From: Amborella trichopoda
Taxonomy: Eukaryota; Streptophyta; Magnoliopsida; Amborellales; Amborellaceae
Length of the DNA: 64,000 nucleotides
Assembly: GCF_000471905.2 (NCBI RefSeq)
Contig: NW_006495778.1
Location: 1,099,704-1,163,703 of the forward strand
Direction: 5' to 3'
The number at the start of each line of letters is the position of its first letter. Position 1 is the first letter of the stretch. Positions 1 through 10,662 of the stretch are shown here, in pieces. The notes beneath the pieces are model-generated. The model was not told the origin of the DNA. It searched no databases and saw only the letters and a program-made list of their open reading frames with translations. Position numbers and translations under genes: made by a program.

Positions 1-166
1 TACGGTAACGTAGTAAGTAAGTAGAAGAAGAACGACGTACGGTAGTTACGTACGTACGTAGACGTAGTAGAGAGAGAAGAGAGAAGAGAGAGAGAGAGAG
101 AGAAGAAGAGAAGAAGAAGTAAGAGAGGAGGAGGAGAGAAGTACTACTAACGTACGTACCTTACCT

Positions 167-235
<69 letters not shown>

Positions 236-240
236 AGATG
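1..240. repeat. GA/CT microsatellite at window edge
   Basis: Low-complexity sequence: GTAC/TACG-rich runs, then (GA)n with AAG interruptions, then about 55 bases of pure (CT)n ending near 233. The equivalent place in the partner LTR (about 16390-16520) is also GA then CT rich, so this is the inner microsatellite of the E1 3' LTR. The TACG-rich first 60 bases have no counterpart there and may be local expansion or an assembly effect. Confidence 0.8.
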
Positions 241-356
241 TACTCATAGTCTCAAACAAGGAATCTAAATTTTTATTGAATCTTCAAAGAATCCACTCAA
301 GATCGAGAGGTGGGGGGGGGTTTGCGTGTTGTCCTTTTACATTGAGGCAGTGCCTG

Positions 357-364
357 TTTATATA
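357..364 (-). promoter_or_regulatory. LTR TATA box (E1 3' LTR)
   Basis: TATATAAA on the minus strand, followed about 10 bases downstream by GGCACTGCCTCAATGT. The downstream block is shared with the E2 LTR, so this is the likely U3 core promoter. Inference from conservation and spacing only. Confidence 0.45.
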
Positions 365-1665
365 GAGTTGTACCCAAACATGGGTGGATTGATCAAAATT
401 AAACCTAATTGTTGAAAATTAAGATTTAATTGAATTAAAATAAATTCTAAAAATGGGTGTAAAAGGATTATTTTGCCCCTGCCTAGTAATGTGTGGAATT
501 TTAGAACAGTTCCTATAGCTGCCCGAGAACTTGCATGATCTTATGTGGCTGACCCAAGGTTGTTCTGATGCCTATTTGATCTAAAGAATATTGTTTTCTT
601 GTAGGGCTCGATATGGCGATTGTTTTGATACCAACTCCGAGCCACATGTTTTTGAGTCATGATCACGAGACTTGAAATTTATTTGAATCATGGAAACTTT
701 GGATCAATAATATGGTCTTTCCTTAATGTTTTTCAGTGATTTCTTTGTCGTAGCACACTAAGCATGTCATCACGATTCGCGTGGCAACAATCGGAACGCG
801 ATTTGGAGCCCGAACGAAGATTTTGCAACTTTTGAGTTTTTACTGGAATCTAAAATCCGGCTCCCAAAATTTCAGTAACTTCGTCGGCTTCGTGCATGAA
901 ATCTAACCGTCAACTACATACATGGTTCGGTCCAATGGTAGCCCAGAACCTTACGCACATAATGGAATTGGTTTTACATCGACTCGTTGTGCGAGAGTTG
1001 TGATTTGGTTCATTGAGAGAGGAGTGTCACTACTGAATTTTCTGCAATTTCTTCACGGATCGGTAAATTCTCTCTATCTTTTCTCCCTGCTCCAATATCG
1101 TCTTGGGGTGTGCCACATATCGAGTTGTTCGTCTTGATGAGATGAATACGCTCACCAAATTTGGGAGCGATCCGATTTGGAATGAGTGAGTTACAGGCCC
1201 CGAAAGTGACTACCCATGACTGTGAAAACATCAACCATTAAAAGTGTTTTGGTGCAATGAGGCCATACCGGAATAGTGTGTAACCTCTCTTGTTTTAATG
1301 TTTTGCTCATATCCTTGTTCTAGAGTATCTGATCAAGCCGAAACTTAGCCCATAGGGGTTTACAACCGTGCTGGATTGAATAGTGGTGGTCCTATAGTAA
1401 TTTAAGACACCAAAAATGTAGCTCTAGTTGCAGGGTCCGTTTCAAGGTGCTAGAGACCAATTTTTTGAAAATTGTTTCTTTGTGTCCACTGCCTTAGACA
1501 TGTCTGAACATGACGAAACTTGGCAGGTCATATTTTGAAGTGCTGATGACGATCTTGAGCCATTCTATGGCCATTCTGAGCCTATCGAGAATTTTCCACT
1601 GTTTTGTAGGCTTTATTAACCTGCTTCCAACCAGAGACAAAGGTGATGAAAAATACGTTCAAACA

Positions 1666-1677
1666 ACTTACCCCGCC
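1666..1677 (-). other. E1 polypurine tract
   Basis: Minus-strand GGCGGGGTAAGT lies directly before the LTR start TGTTTGAACG. The matching site in E2 reads ATGGGGTAAG then C before the same LTR start. Position and purine content fit the plus-strand primer of an LTR element. Confidence 0.6.
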
Positions 1678-2095
1678 AAATGTTGTTCTTCAAGAGAAGG
1701 GAGAAGGACAATCATTTGGAAAGTTGTTGGCTTTTACTTTTTCCTTCCTAGCCACAAGACCACGTGAACGCTGAGGAGATTCACGTAAAGGTGTAACTAG
1801 GCTGCTCAGACGTAGGGATGCATTGTTCGCAGGTTCGTCCATGGAAACGTTAAGGGGAGATAAGACTTTTTAGTGGCATTTGTTTGCTGCTACATCAAGT
1901 TTCCTTTTAACGATTAGTGTACCACTACTAGTCTCATCTACGGAGTCCAACCGGGGGGCAGGTTCTATTAGCCGATCCCGAAGGTCTGGTCATGTCGACT
2001 AGGCGAGCTGAAGTCTCCGGCAGGTTCTGCCCTGGAATTGTCAGTTTTTGCCTTGAGGGGATGATGACTGGGCTACTTTGTCACCTAGCCTCATG

Positions 2096-2812
2096 GAGAG
2101 AGGAGTCTATAAGAGAAGGAGAAGGCATGCACACTCTGTGCATGGGGAGGAGGTCTATAAGAGCAGGAGAAGGCATGCATACTCCATGCATGGGGAGGAG
2201 GTCTATAAGAGAAGGAGAAGGCATGCACACTCCAGGCATGGGGAGGACGTCTATAAGAGAAGAAGAAGGCATGCATACTCCGTGCATGGGGAAGAGGTCT
2301 ATAAGAAAAGGAGAAGGTATGCACACTCGGTGCATGGGGAGGGGGTCTTATAAGAGAAGGAGAAAGCATGCATACTCCAAGAATGGGGAGGGGGTCTTGT
2401 AAGAGAAGGAGAAGGCATGCATACTCCATGCATGGGGAGGAGGTCTTCAAAGAGAAGGAGAAGGCATGCACACTCTGTGCATGGGGAGAAGGTCTTGTAA
2501 GAGAAGGAGAAGGCATGCACACTCCGTGCATGGGGAGCAGGTCTTATAAGAGAAGGAGAAGGCATGCACACTCCGTGCATGGGGAGGAGGTCTTGTAAGA
2601 GAAGGAGAAGGCATGCACACTCCGTGCATGGGGAGGGGGTCTTGTAAGAGAAGGAGAAGGCATGCATACTCCATGTATGGGGAGGAGGTATTGTAAGAGA
2701 AGAAGAAGGCATGCACACTCCATGTATGGGGAGGAGGTATTGTAAGAGAAGGAGAAGGCATGCACACTCCGTGCATGGGGAGGAGGTCTTGTAAGAGAAG
2801 GGATAATGACTA
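2096..2812. repeat. 48-49-bp minisatellite, about 14 copies, hairpin in each unit
   Basis: Unit contains AAGAGAAGGAGAAGGCATGC, then ACACTCCGTGCATGGGGAGG, then AGGTCTTGT or AGGTCTATA. The period is 48 in the first units and 49 after about 2340. Each unit holds the inverted repeat CATGCAC-ACTCC-GTGCATG or its variant CATGCAT-ACTCC-ATGCATG. The long open frames across it on both strands are a consequence of near-multiple-of-three periodicity, not genes. Absent from E2. Confidence 0.95.
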
Positions 2813-2830
2813 GGTTATGTTGTCACCCAG

Positions 2831-3325
2831 CACTGAAGAAGGACGTCGATTGGGCTACCTATTCACCTAGGACTAAAGAAGGACATCGGTTGGGCTACCT
2901 GTTCACTCAGGACTGAAGAGGGGCATCGACTGGGCTACCTATTCGCCTAAGACTGAAGAGGGACATCGACTGAGCTACCTATTCACCCAGGATTGAAAAA
3001 GGACGTCGATTGGGCTACCTGTTGACCCAGGACTTAAGAGGGGCGTCGAATGGGCTACCTATTCACTCAGGACTAAAGAGGGGCATCGAATGGGCTACCT
3101 ATTCACCCAGGACTGGAGAAGGACGTAGATTGGGAGACCCGTTCACCTAGGAGTGAAGAAGGACGTCGTTTGGGCTACCTATTCACCCAAGACTGAAGAA
3201 GGACGTCGGCTAGGCTACGTGTTCACCCAAGACTAAAGAAGGGCGTCAAATGGGCTACCTATTCAGCTAAGACTAAAAAGGGGCGTCGACTGGGCTACCA
3301 ATTCACCCAGGACTGAAGAAGAAAT
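2831..3325. repeat. 40-bp minisatellite, about 12 copies
   Basis: Unit begins GACTGAAGAAGGACGTCGAT and continues TGGGCTACCTATTCACCCAG. The period is a steady 40 bases with point changes (GGGCGTCGA, CATCGG variants). It directly follows the 48-49-bp array and also lacks a counterpart in E2. Confidence 0.95.
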
Positions 3326-3503
3326 GTCTAGGGAAGATTTTAATGTCTACACCTTGTTAAACATCTTGACGATGAAGGGAGTGTTGGCTAAAGTCACATG
3401 TTTATTGGTCCAAACGTCTTTTGCAGGTTTTCAATTAGACTGGGGAAGCGGCATCGTAGAGATGGTTTTCACCAATTTCTTTTTATTTGGGGCTCTTTTA
3501 CCC

Positions 3504-3749
3504 ATGACCTTTCAGCCATGTCCACCCTTTTTGTCCATTTTTACTCACGATGCCCTTTCGCGTTTTCACCGTGCCCGGTTTTTATTCACGAAACTCTTTT
3601 ACTCATGGTTTCGTGACCATGCTCATCTGTCATTTTTGCTCATAGTGTTCCCTTGTTCAGGTATACACCATGCCCATTATTTCTTTTCTTTTTTTTTTGT
3701 GAGAGCGTGTTTAAGGTCATGCCTTCGAGACCCATGCGAAAGAGTTTAA
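3504..3749 (+). CDS. Small ORF, antisense to E1, counterpart in E2
   Basis: Open frame of about 81 codons within a longer frame that starts at 3324. The protein carries CPPF, YSWF-DHAH, SFLLI-FPCS and ACLRS-LRD blocks. The inverted copy in E2 (22277-22522, minus) is also open and keeps these blocks, about half the residues being identical by eye. It runs opposite to the element's own transcript. Some Tat-lineage elements (Grande) are known to carry an antisense gene between pol and the 3' LTR, but I see no recognised domain here. DNA-level homology between two copies of one family could alone explain the match, so a real gene is unproven. Confidence 0.3.
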   Translation: MTFQPCPPFLSIFTHDALSRFHRARFLFTKLFYSWFRDHAHLSFLLIVFPCSGIHHAHYFFSFFFVRACLRSCLRDPCERV

Positions 3750-4149
3750 CGTCATGCGGCCTGGATGTGCGCTATAGTTTAAGGTCATATAGCTGGACCG
3801 TAATGTTGATGGATGACAATCTATGAAGGCTATGGAATGAGTATGGCTGTGGTTTGGCTCACTTGGGGAGATGGCTCGAGGTTACCCATGAGATATGGGT
3901 GATGTATGAAAGGTGAGTGGACGATGGTGACCCACTAACTTACAATGAGTATGGATGATGGGATGGTTCGCCATTTTGTGAGCATGGGTGAGACTTTCTG
4001 GAGAATGATGTAGGGTGAGGAACTCATGCGGAGGTAATGAAGGTGATACGTGCACACTAACAGGTAGGTTAGGAAAGGCGTGCGTGAAAGTGCACATAAA
4101 GGCGTGTGTGCATATGTGGGACGAGTTTATGGTCATGCCTCCTTGACTT

Positions 4150-4720
4150 GGGTAAAGTAGTTTATCGTCATGCGGTCAGGACATGTACTATGATTTAAGG
4201 TCATATAGTGGGACCATGGTTGTGTAGTTTTAAAGTCATACAACTAGAACTATGCAGTTTAAAGTCATGCAACTTGACCTCCGCTAAAGTTTAAAGTCAT
4301 ATAGTTCGAACTAGGGTGTTGTACTGTTTAATGTCGTGTGACCAGGACATAGACTATAGTTTAAGTCATATAGTTTGGACCATGCAGTTTAAGGTCGTGC
4401 AACTAGACCTCCGCTATAGTTTACGATCATATAGTTCGGACCATACTTATGTAGTTTAAAGTCATGCAATTAAGACCATGCAATTTACCTCCGCTACAGT
4501 TTAAGGTTGTATAGTTTGAACCGTAGTGTTGTGCACTTTAATGTCATGCGATCGGGATGTAGACTATGGCTTAAGGTCATATAGTTTGGACCATGCAGTT
4601 TAAGGTCGTGCAACTAGACCTTCGCTACAGTTTAAGGTCATATAGTTTGGACCACAGAGTTTAGGGTCATATGTCTAGACCAAGGTTGTGCAGTTTAGGG
4701 TCATGCAGCACAGACCGTTG
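4150..4720. repeat. Degenerate AGTTTAAGGTCATATAG repeat (E1 version)
   Basis: Repeated blocks of about 30-35 bases built on GTTTAAGGTCATATAG and TTTAAAGTCATGCAACTAGA, with TTTGGACCATGC linkers, about 17 degenerate blocks. The last block at about 4680-4715, read in reverse, is almost exactly the unit that is expanded to 2.1 kb in E2 (19440-21530). So the same seed sequence is short and degenerate here but amplified there. Confidence 0.75.
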
Positions 4721-5329
4721 TGTGGTTCGCCATGTAGGTGGAGCTCCATGGGGAATAGGCCTATCAACGGTAATCTGACTCCCTGAGGATAACATGGCTA
4801 AGACAATTCACAAACTGAGAGCTAGGTGGAAATGGTGACCTGATGAAGGATGACCAACAGAAGTGGACCTTATTGTGGTTTTTAAGGGGGTAAGGCACTC
4901 TCTGGGGTGAAAGATGAGACTTTATGACTGGTAACCCGACTCCCTGGGGATTGGAGAGGTAAGAATGACCCTATCTTCATTGAGGATTATGGGCCGCAGT
5001 ATGGGTGTGACTCCTAGAGAGGGATGAGGGACAACTCATAACTCCACTAGGGAGGTCACAGTTTAAGTGCAACGACCTGGGTGTAGGTCCACTAGGGATA
5101 GTGGTAGGGCATACAATGCTTGAAATACGATCGATGTCATGTGTAGCGCTGATGTTTTGTTGTGAATTTTCAACCAGCGTTGAGTTCTCACAACAACAAG
5201 TGTTGAGTTCTCACAACACAACCGGCGCTGAGTTGTAACACAATCGGCGCTGTTCAGCTGGCATTGTGAATGACTCGTGATATCATATGAAGTCAACTGG
5301 TACGGAGTTAACCGGTGCTAGAGTCGTTT

Positions 5330-5545
5330 TAGAGACACACATGGTCCTAAGTCAACCGGCGCTAAGGTTGTATTTGAAAACACACCGGGCGCTAACTCAG
5401 TTGGTGCTAGGTTGTAATTGAAAACACACCCGGCACTAAGTCAACTGGCGCTAGGTTGTATTTGAAAACACACCCGACGCTACGTCAACTGGCGCTAGGT
5501 TTGTTTAGAAATTTACCTGGCGCTGCGTCAACCAGTGCTGGGGAT
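5330..5545. repeat. About 44-bp repeat with GGCGCTA core
   Basis: About four to five degenerate units of the form AACACACCCGGCGCTAAGTC then AACTGGCGCTAGGTTGTA. Looser GGCGCTG elements continue on either side (5100-5330 and 6420-6600). The reverse copy in E2 is at about 18690-18900. The core resembles the unit of the LTR array at 15790-16400. Confidence 0.65.
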
Positions 5546-7335
5546 GGATTGATGAAAGTTCCTCGGACCTCGTGTTGAAGCCCGACCTGGCTCGTTGTCA
5601 CTTGGCTTCCCTTGGACGCAACTAGTATTCCGAGATTGTGAAGGGCTTTTGAGGGCAATGTAGTCTATATCAGGGGGTAAAACCCCCTTTTTCCCTTATT
5701 TTTCACCAAGGGTAAAAAGTTAAGCAAGTTTTCTTTGACCGCGAGGAGAGAGTTCTCGGTTGAAGTTTTCGACGGGCGGTGGGACTTCAACAACAGTCTC
5801 TGCAAGGAAGGTTCTTCGGTAGACAGCAGAATTCTGGCAAGGGTTTTATTGAGAATACCTTCGGTGTGCGTACTTTGACCAGAATTTGGCGAAGTTGCGG
5901 AGAGAGTAGCAGGGAAAGGAGAGCTTTTTCCTTTCGAGAAGCAGAGGAGGCTCCAACTATCGTTTTCCTTTCGGGAAGAGGGGGGAAACACATCAGTGAG
6001 TATTTATGCACGTATTGAGGGCTTTCCGGGGGTTTTTAAGGGGTTTCCAAGGGGTTGTGGAAGTTTTCTAGCACTTTCGTGGTGTTGTAGAGGTTTCCTA
6101 ACAAGGATCTAGTGAATTTCAATCTAAAAAGATAGGCGAGAAAGTTTTTTGTTCTTTTTCAGCCGCGTGGGAGAAATTTTGATGGAAGACGAACAGTCCC
6201 CTGAGGTGGGTTGTATGGCTACGCGAGGTGAAACGTCATGGGGAAGGCATACAGTCGCTAGACGTGAACTGTCGTGAGGAAGGCATATGGTTGCTGGAGG
6301 TGAACCATCATGAGGAAGGCGTACGATTGCTAGAGGTGAGCTGTCATCCTTGGAAATCCTGCGACCATTTAAGGAGGTGTGCAAATGAGGATTCTCGGGA
6401 GGCGAGCATTAGCGATAGGGCCAGTGTTAACAAAAGTCCAACTGAAGTTAAGTTAATCGGCGCTGATGATTTGGTGTGCTGAAACAACCGCACCGACCCT
6501 CAAGAAAAACAGCCGGCACTAAGGATTAAGAGCACAACCAGCACTGGCCTTTGGAGAATGCAACCGGCGCTGGCTTCAGTTGGCGCTTGTCAGCACAAGT
6601 GGCTTATCACGGTGCGAAGAAAGATGTTTTCATGTTTCAGTAAGTCACATGCGGGGTTCGCGACGCTCGGTGATGAGCTACGTACGACAATGTCCATGGG
6701 CAGGCAAAAATTGGCGAAGGATGAGGCATGGCTTGTGGTATCTGTTGGAAGCCAAATCTTCTAAGACAGTAGTGAGGTCCACGTTGTTCTGTGGAAGCGC
6801 ATCCACCATGAACAAGGTGTGCTTCTCGTCATAGATCAGCTCTTTAGCAGGGCAGCCCCTCTTGTATGTTTGGTAAACACGTCGAATGGATCCTACGTCA
6901 CATGTTTGACATACACGTCAGATGAGCTATTTGGCTTGTATGTTTGACATACATGTCGGATGGACTGAGGCTAACTTCTTGGAGTGGCTCTGCTTTGTCA
7001 TCTAGATTGTAACCATCCTCTTACTCATCAGATGAATTCAAGAAAACTCTCCAAGTGGTTTCGCTTCTTCTTCATGAGGAGGTCCTTCCTTTTGTGGGTT
7101 TGCTTCTTCTTCATGGGACAGGAATTTTTTTGGCCTGTAACCATCCTCTTACACTCATATGCAAGAGCAAAAGCACAATTTTTGGTTTGTAACCTTCCTC
7201 TTATCCTCAGACATAAGAGACTTGTAACCTCCCTAGTAATGGGTTCTTGTAACTTGTAACTCATTTTTACTGCAATATAAAAGAAAAAAGTTAGCATTTT
7301 GTTTGGACTATCTTGTTTGTTTTTGCATTGAGTCC

Positions 7336-8507
7336 CTACGCATCACGGATAATACTTCTTTAGGTATCGCCCATTGATAGGGGCATTGCCTCTTCTCAAC
7401 CAGGATGTGCTAGTAAGGTGGCCCCGTTGAGCGAGAAATTTTTTACTATAAAGGGACCTTCCCACTTAGGATCAAACTTCCCTTTACTCCAGCCATGAAT
7501 AACAATAGGCCTCTTGATGGCTAAGACTAAATCACCACGGAGGAATGAGCGGATCTTGACAGATTTGTCAAAAGCCCTCTTCATTCTCCCTTGGTTGAGT
7601 TCAAGGTTCTGCTGAGCATCTAGCCTTTTTCCATCAAGTGCATCTAGTTCTTGATACCAAAGCTTGACTTTCTCATCTTTGATTATTCTGTGGTGACTAG
7701 CTACTCGCAAGGGATCTGTATTTCGAGAGGTAAAACTGCTTCATCCCCATTAACCAGAGAATAAGGTGTGGAATCAGTAGCATTTCGTATAGTAGTGTGA
7801 CAAGCCCACAGTGCTTCGGGAAGCCTCTCATGTCTGTTCTTCCTTGTTTTTGAAACTGACTTTCTTAGAACATTGCATAGAGTCTTATTAAAAGCCTCAA
7901 CTAATCCATTCGCCCGAGGGTGGTACATAATCGAGTACCTCCATTCGAAACCAAACTGGTTAACTAGGCGATCGATGCGATGACTTTAAATTGAGGGCCA
8001 TTATCAGTTATGATCCAGTCGGGCACTCCGAAGCGGTATATGACGACGAACAAAGCAGGCCACCACTGTCCCAGGAACTTGCTTAAGGGGGACCACTTCA
8101 GCCCACTTAGAGAAATAATCTGTTGTAGCTAGGACGAAAACATGGCCCATTGCAGAAGGGGGGTCAATGGGCCCTACGATATCCACACCCCATTGTGAGA
8201 AGGGCCATGATGCAACCGTAGGGTGTAAGGGCTCTAGAGGCTGGTGAACCATGCTGGAGTGTATTTAGCATATCTGGCACTTTTTAGTGTAGCTTAAGGA
8301 ATCGGCGATCATAGAAGGTCAATACCATCCCAACTTGCGTAGTGGTTCATAGAGCTTAGGACCGAACTGGTGCAGCCCACAAATGCCTGAGTGGACTTCT
8401 TCTAACACCTTATTTGCCTCTTGGATGTCGACACATCTCAGAAGAATGTCGTCGAATGACCGTCTAAACAGAACATCATCTTCGAGGAGGGTATACTTGG
8501 TGGACAT
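7336..8507 (-). pseudogene. E1 integrase region
   Basis: Minus-strand pieces in the right order: zinc-binding region (8319-8507, with LEEVHSGICGLHQFGPKL), catalytic core (about 7700-8252, with WGVDIVGPI, TTDYFSKWAEVVPL and a conserved NGLVEAFNKTL block) and the C-terminal region (7396-7710, with GDLVLAIKRP and WEGPF). These are hallmarks of gypsy integrases, which join the cDNA ends to host DNA. The region is broken in several places and is a fossil. It follows RNase H and precedes the 3' UTR, as in Ty3/gypsy. Confidence 0.85.
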
Positions 8508-9248
8508 TCAACGTATACTGTTACGTTCGGCACGATCTTTCGGGAGCCTACCATGTTTTAAGAAACTAGTAATGGGGTCTCTCCAATCTTCGACCGGCTC
8601 AATTTCTGCACATATTAGGTCAAGGAATTGTGGTCCTTGATTTCGACCCTTAGCTCCTCGACTTTGTGCTATTTCTTGTTCTGTCTTGATTACTTTTTTT
8701 GCTGATAAAAGTGCTCCAAATGGATAAGGAGGACACTCGGGGAAGATATTTCTCTCGTCATCTGCATCAACTTCAGTTCCCAGCTCGATGTGTCTCCATT
8801 CTGCCATCCGAATAAGCATGGGTCCTTATGAGGATAACTGAAGTTTATCCCTGAGTTTCGCAAGTGCATCAGCCTGCGAATTTAGCCTTTAGGGATGTGA
8901 CTCAGGGATACATCTTCGAATTGGGCCATATAGGATTTTGTAGTATCGTGATAAGGCTTGAGGGTGTCTTTTCTTACATCATAAATCCCTTGGAGCTATC
9001 GGATAACCAACTCAGAGTCGCCGTAAATCTTGAGCTACTCCAAGCCGAGATCAAAAGCTATCTCAAGTCTGATAGAGGAGACTCGGCCGGCATGGGGTCT
9101 TCTGCTAGAAAGTCAGCCATAGCTTGGCCCTTGATGGCGTTGTACCGTGAAGATCAGAGCCAGACACATTTTCTCATTAGGGGGATAGTTCCTCTTGGCT
9201 CCTTGCATCCTTCGGCTGAGGTATTATAATGCAGTCTCCTTTCCCTCT
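8508..9248 (-). pseudogene. E1 RNase H region (degenerate)
   Basis: Lies between the RT and integrase regions on the minus strand. Recognisable blocks include YNAIKGQAMADFLAE followed by the linker that leads to integrase (8508-8819, with MAEWRHIELGTEVDADDE). The AMADFLAEHP-type block is typical of plant Tat/Athila polyproteins at the RNase H border. Similarity is weaker than for RT, and the stretch is broken in several places. Confidence 0.6.
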
Positions 9249-10166
9249 TCATTGTTTTACATCAACAATGCTCCGAGTGACTCGTCTAAAGTAGTCACGT
9301 ACAAAATGAGGGGTTTCCCTAATACTGATGTAGAGAACACTGGGTTTACAACAACCTGAGAGGTTCGAGATAAACTTGCGAATGTATGATAGTTTCCCTT
9401 GAAGAGATCGCAGTCCTCGAGGTGTAGTGGGTGACGACATTTCTTGGATTGCCTTGATCTTAACCGGCTCAACTTCAAGCCCTCGATGTCTGACGATGAA
9501 CCCCAAAAAAATTTTGGAGCGTATGCTAAAAGCGCATTTCAGCGGGTTCATTTTAAGTTGATGAAGACGTAGTCGCTCAAATACTTTTTCAAGGTCCTTC
9601 ATGTGAGCATCCTTCTCTTTAGATTTTACCACTAAGTCATCTACATAACACTCCACCTCTTTGTGTATCTTGTCTTTGAAAATGGTCGTCATTGCTCTCT
9701 AATATGTGGCCCCAGCATTCTTTAATCCAAAAGGCATCATTGTGTAGCAGAAGACCCCTTTTGGAGTTAAGAATACGGTGGCCTCTTCATCTTTATGCAC
9801 CATTCTTATTTGATTATACCTGGAGTATCCGTCCATGAAGGAAAAGATCTGACAGTGGGCAATAGAGTTGATGAGCATCTCGGTGAATGGCAAAGGTGAG
9901 TCATCTTTAGGACAGTCGGTGTTCAAATCTTGAAAGTCTATACACACTCTGATTTGACCATTCTTTTTCTTGATCGGAATGAAATTTGCTAGACATTTCG
10001 GGTATTTGACTTTGCGAATGAAACCTGCTTCTTTGAGCTTGGTTAGCTCAGCGTCTATCTGCATCTCAAAGTCAGGCCTGAACCTTCTCGACTTCTGTTT
10101 AATTGGTTTGATAGTTGGATCGATGCCGAGATGGTGAACTGCTACTTGAGGGTCTAACCCAGGCAT
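9249..10166 (-). pseudogene. E1 reverse transcriptase region
   Basis: The clearest coding relic of E1. On the minus strand, in order: HHLGIDPTIKPIKQKSRRF entry block, KKKNGQIRVCIDFQDLN, FMDGYSRYNQI (first catalytic Asp), TPKGVFCYTMMPFGLKNAG, then YVDDLVVKS (catalytic YVDD) and the thumb block KMNPLKCAF--FLGFIVRHRG. These match Ty3/gypsy reverse transcriptases of the Tat/Athila branch. The region is a broken fossil. Confidence 0.92.
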
Positions 10167-10298
10167 CTCATGATAGTGTCAAGCAAAGACATCTTGGTTG
10201 CTTTCAAGAAGGTGGTGAAATCTTCTTTTTCTCTTGGAGACATATTCGCTGAAATGAAAGTGGGTTGGGATCCTCTTTGTCTCCAAGATTTATTTCCT

Positions 10299-10662
10299 NN
10301 NNNNNNNNNNNNNNNNNNNNNNNNNNNNNNNNNNNNNNNNNNNNNNNNNNNNNNNNNNNNNNNNNNNNNNNNNNNNNNNNNNNNNNNNNNNNNNNNNNNN
10401 NNNNNNNNNNNNNNNNNNNNNNNNNNNNNNNNNNNNNNNNNNNNNNNNNNNNNNNNNNNNNNNNNNNNNNNNNNNNNNNNNNNNNNNNNNNNNNNNNNNN
10501 NNNNNNNNNNNNNNNNNNNNNNNNNNNNNNNNNNNNNNNNNNNNNNNNNNNNNNNNNNNNNNNNNNNNNNNNNNNNNNNNNNNNNNNNNNNNNNNNNNNN
10601 NNNNNNNNNNNNNNNNNNNNNNNNNNNNNNNNNNNNNNNNNNNNNNNNNNNNNNNNNNNNNN
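10299..10662. other. Assembly gap (364 N)
   Basis: Run of N between the reverse transcriptase and the protease/linker part of E1. Any open frame drawn across it is meaningless. The true gap length may differ from 364. Confidence 1.

Larger units (their letters stand above)
1..1665 (-). repeat. E1 3' LTR (partial, cut by window edge)
   Basis: Matches 16530-17277 (the E1 5' LTR) in the same orientation and 23402-24750 and 50814-52110 in the opposite orientation. The inner end is set by TTCAAACA at 1658-1665, followed by a pyrimidine-rich stretch that is the reverse of the polypurine tract. The same terminus is seen in E2 (23402) and the solo LTR (50814), which is why I place the LTR end here rather than near 7300. 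Confidence 0.75.
1678..7335 (-). other. E1 3' UTR with hypervariable tandem arrays
   Basis: Spacer between the integrase end and the 3' LTR. It contains four separate tandem arrays (2096-2812, 2831-3325, 4150-4720, 5330-5545) separated by less repetitive sequence. Most of it (1690-2045 and 3375-6990) has an inverted homologue in E2 (17278-23390); the interval 2045-3375 does not. Long 3' UTRs with fast-changing tandem repeats are described for the Tat lineage of plant gypsy elements. No conserved coding domain was recognised. Confidence 0.7.

Noticed and set aside
1992-2776. Several overlapping 70-146-codon frames on both strands.
   Set aside because: They are read-through of the 48-49-bp minisatellite and repeat the same short peptide.
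2096-3325. CRISPR-like array of regular repeats.
   Set aside because: Units are contiguous with no unique spacers, and the context is a plant retrotransposon.
1-7335. A single LTR of more than 8 kb (the left region is repeated, inverted, at 17278-26692).
   Set aside because: The TG...CA terminus at 1665, its twins at 17277, 23402 and 50814, and the purine tract beside it show that the LTR ends there; the rest is 3' UTR shared with E2.
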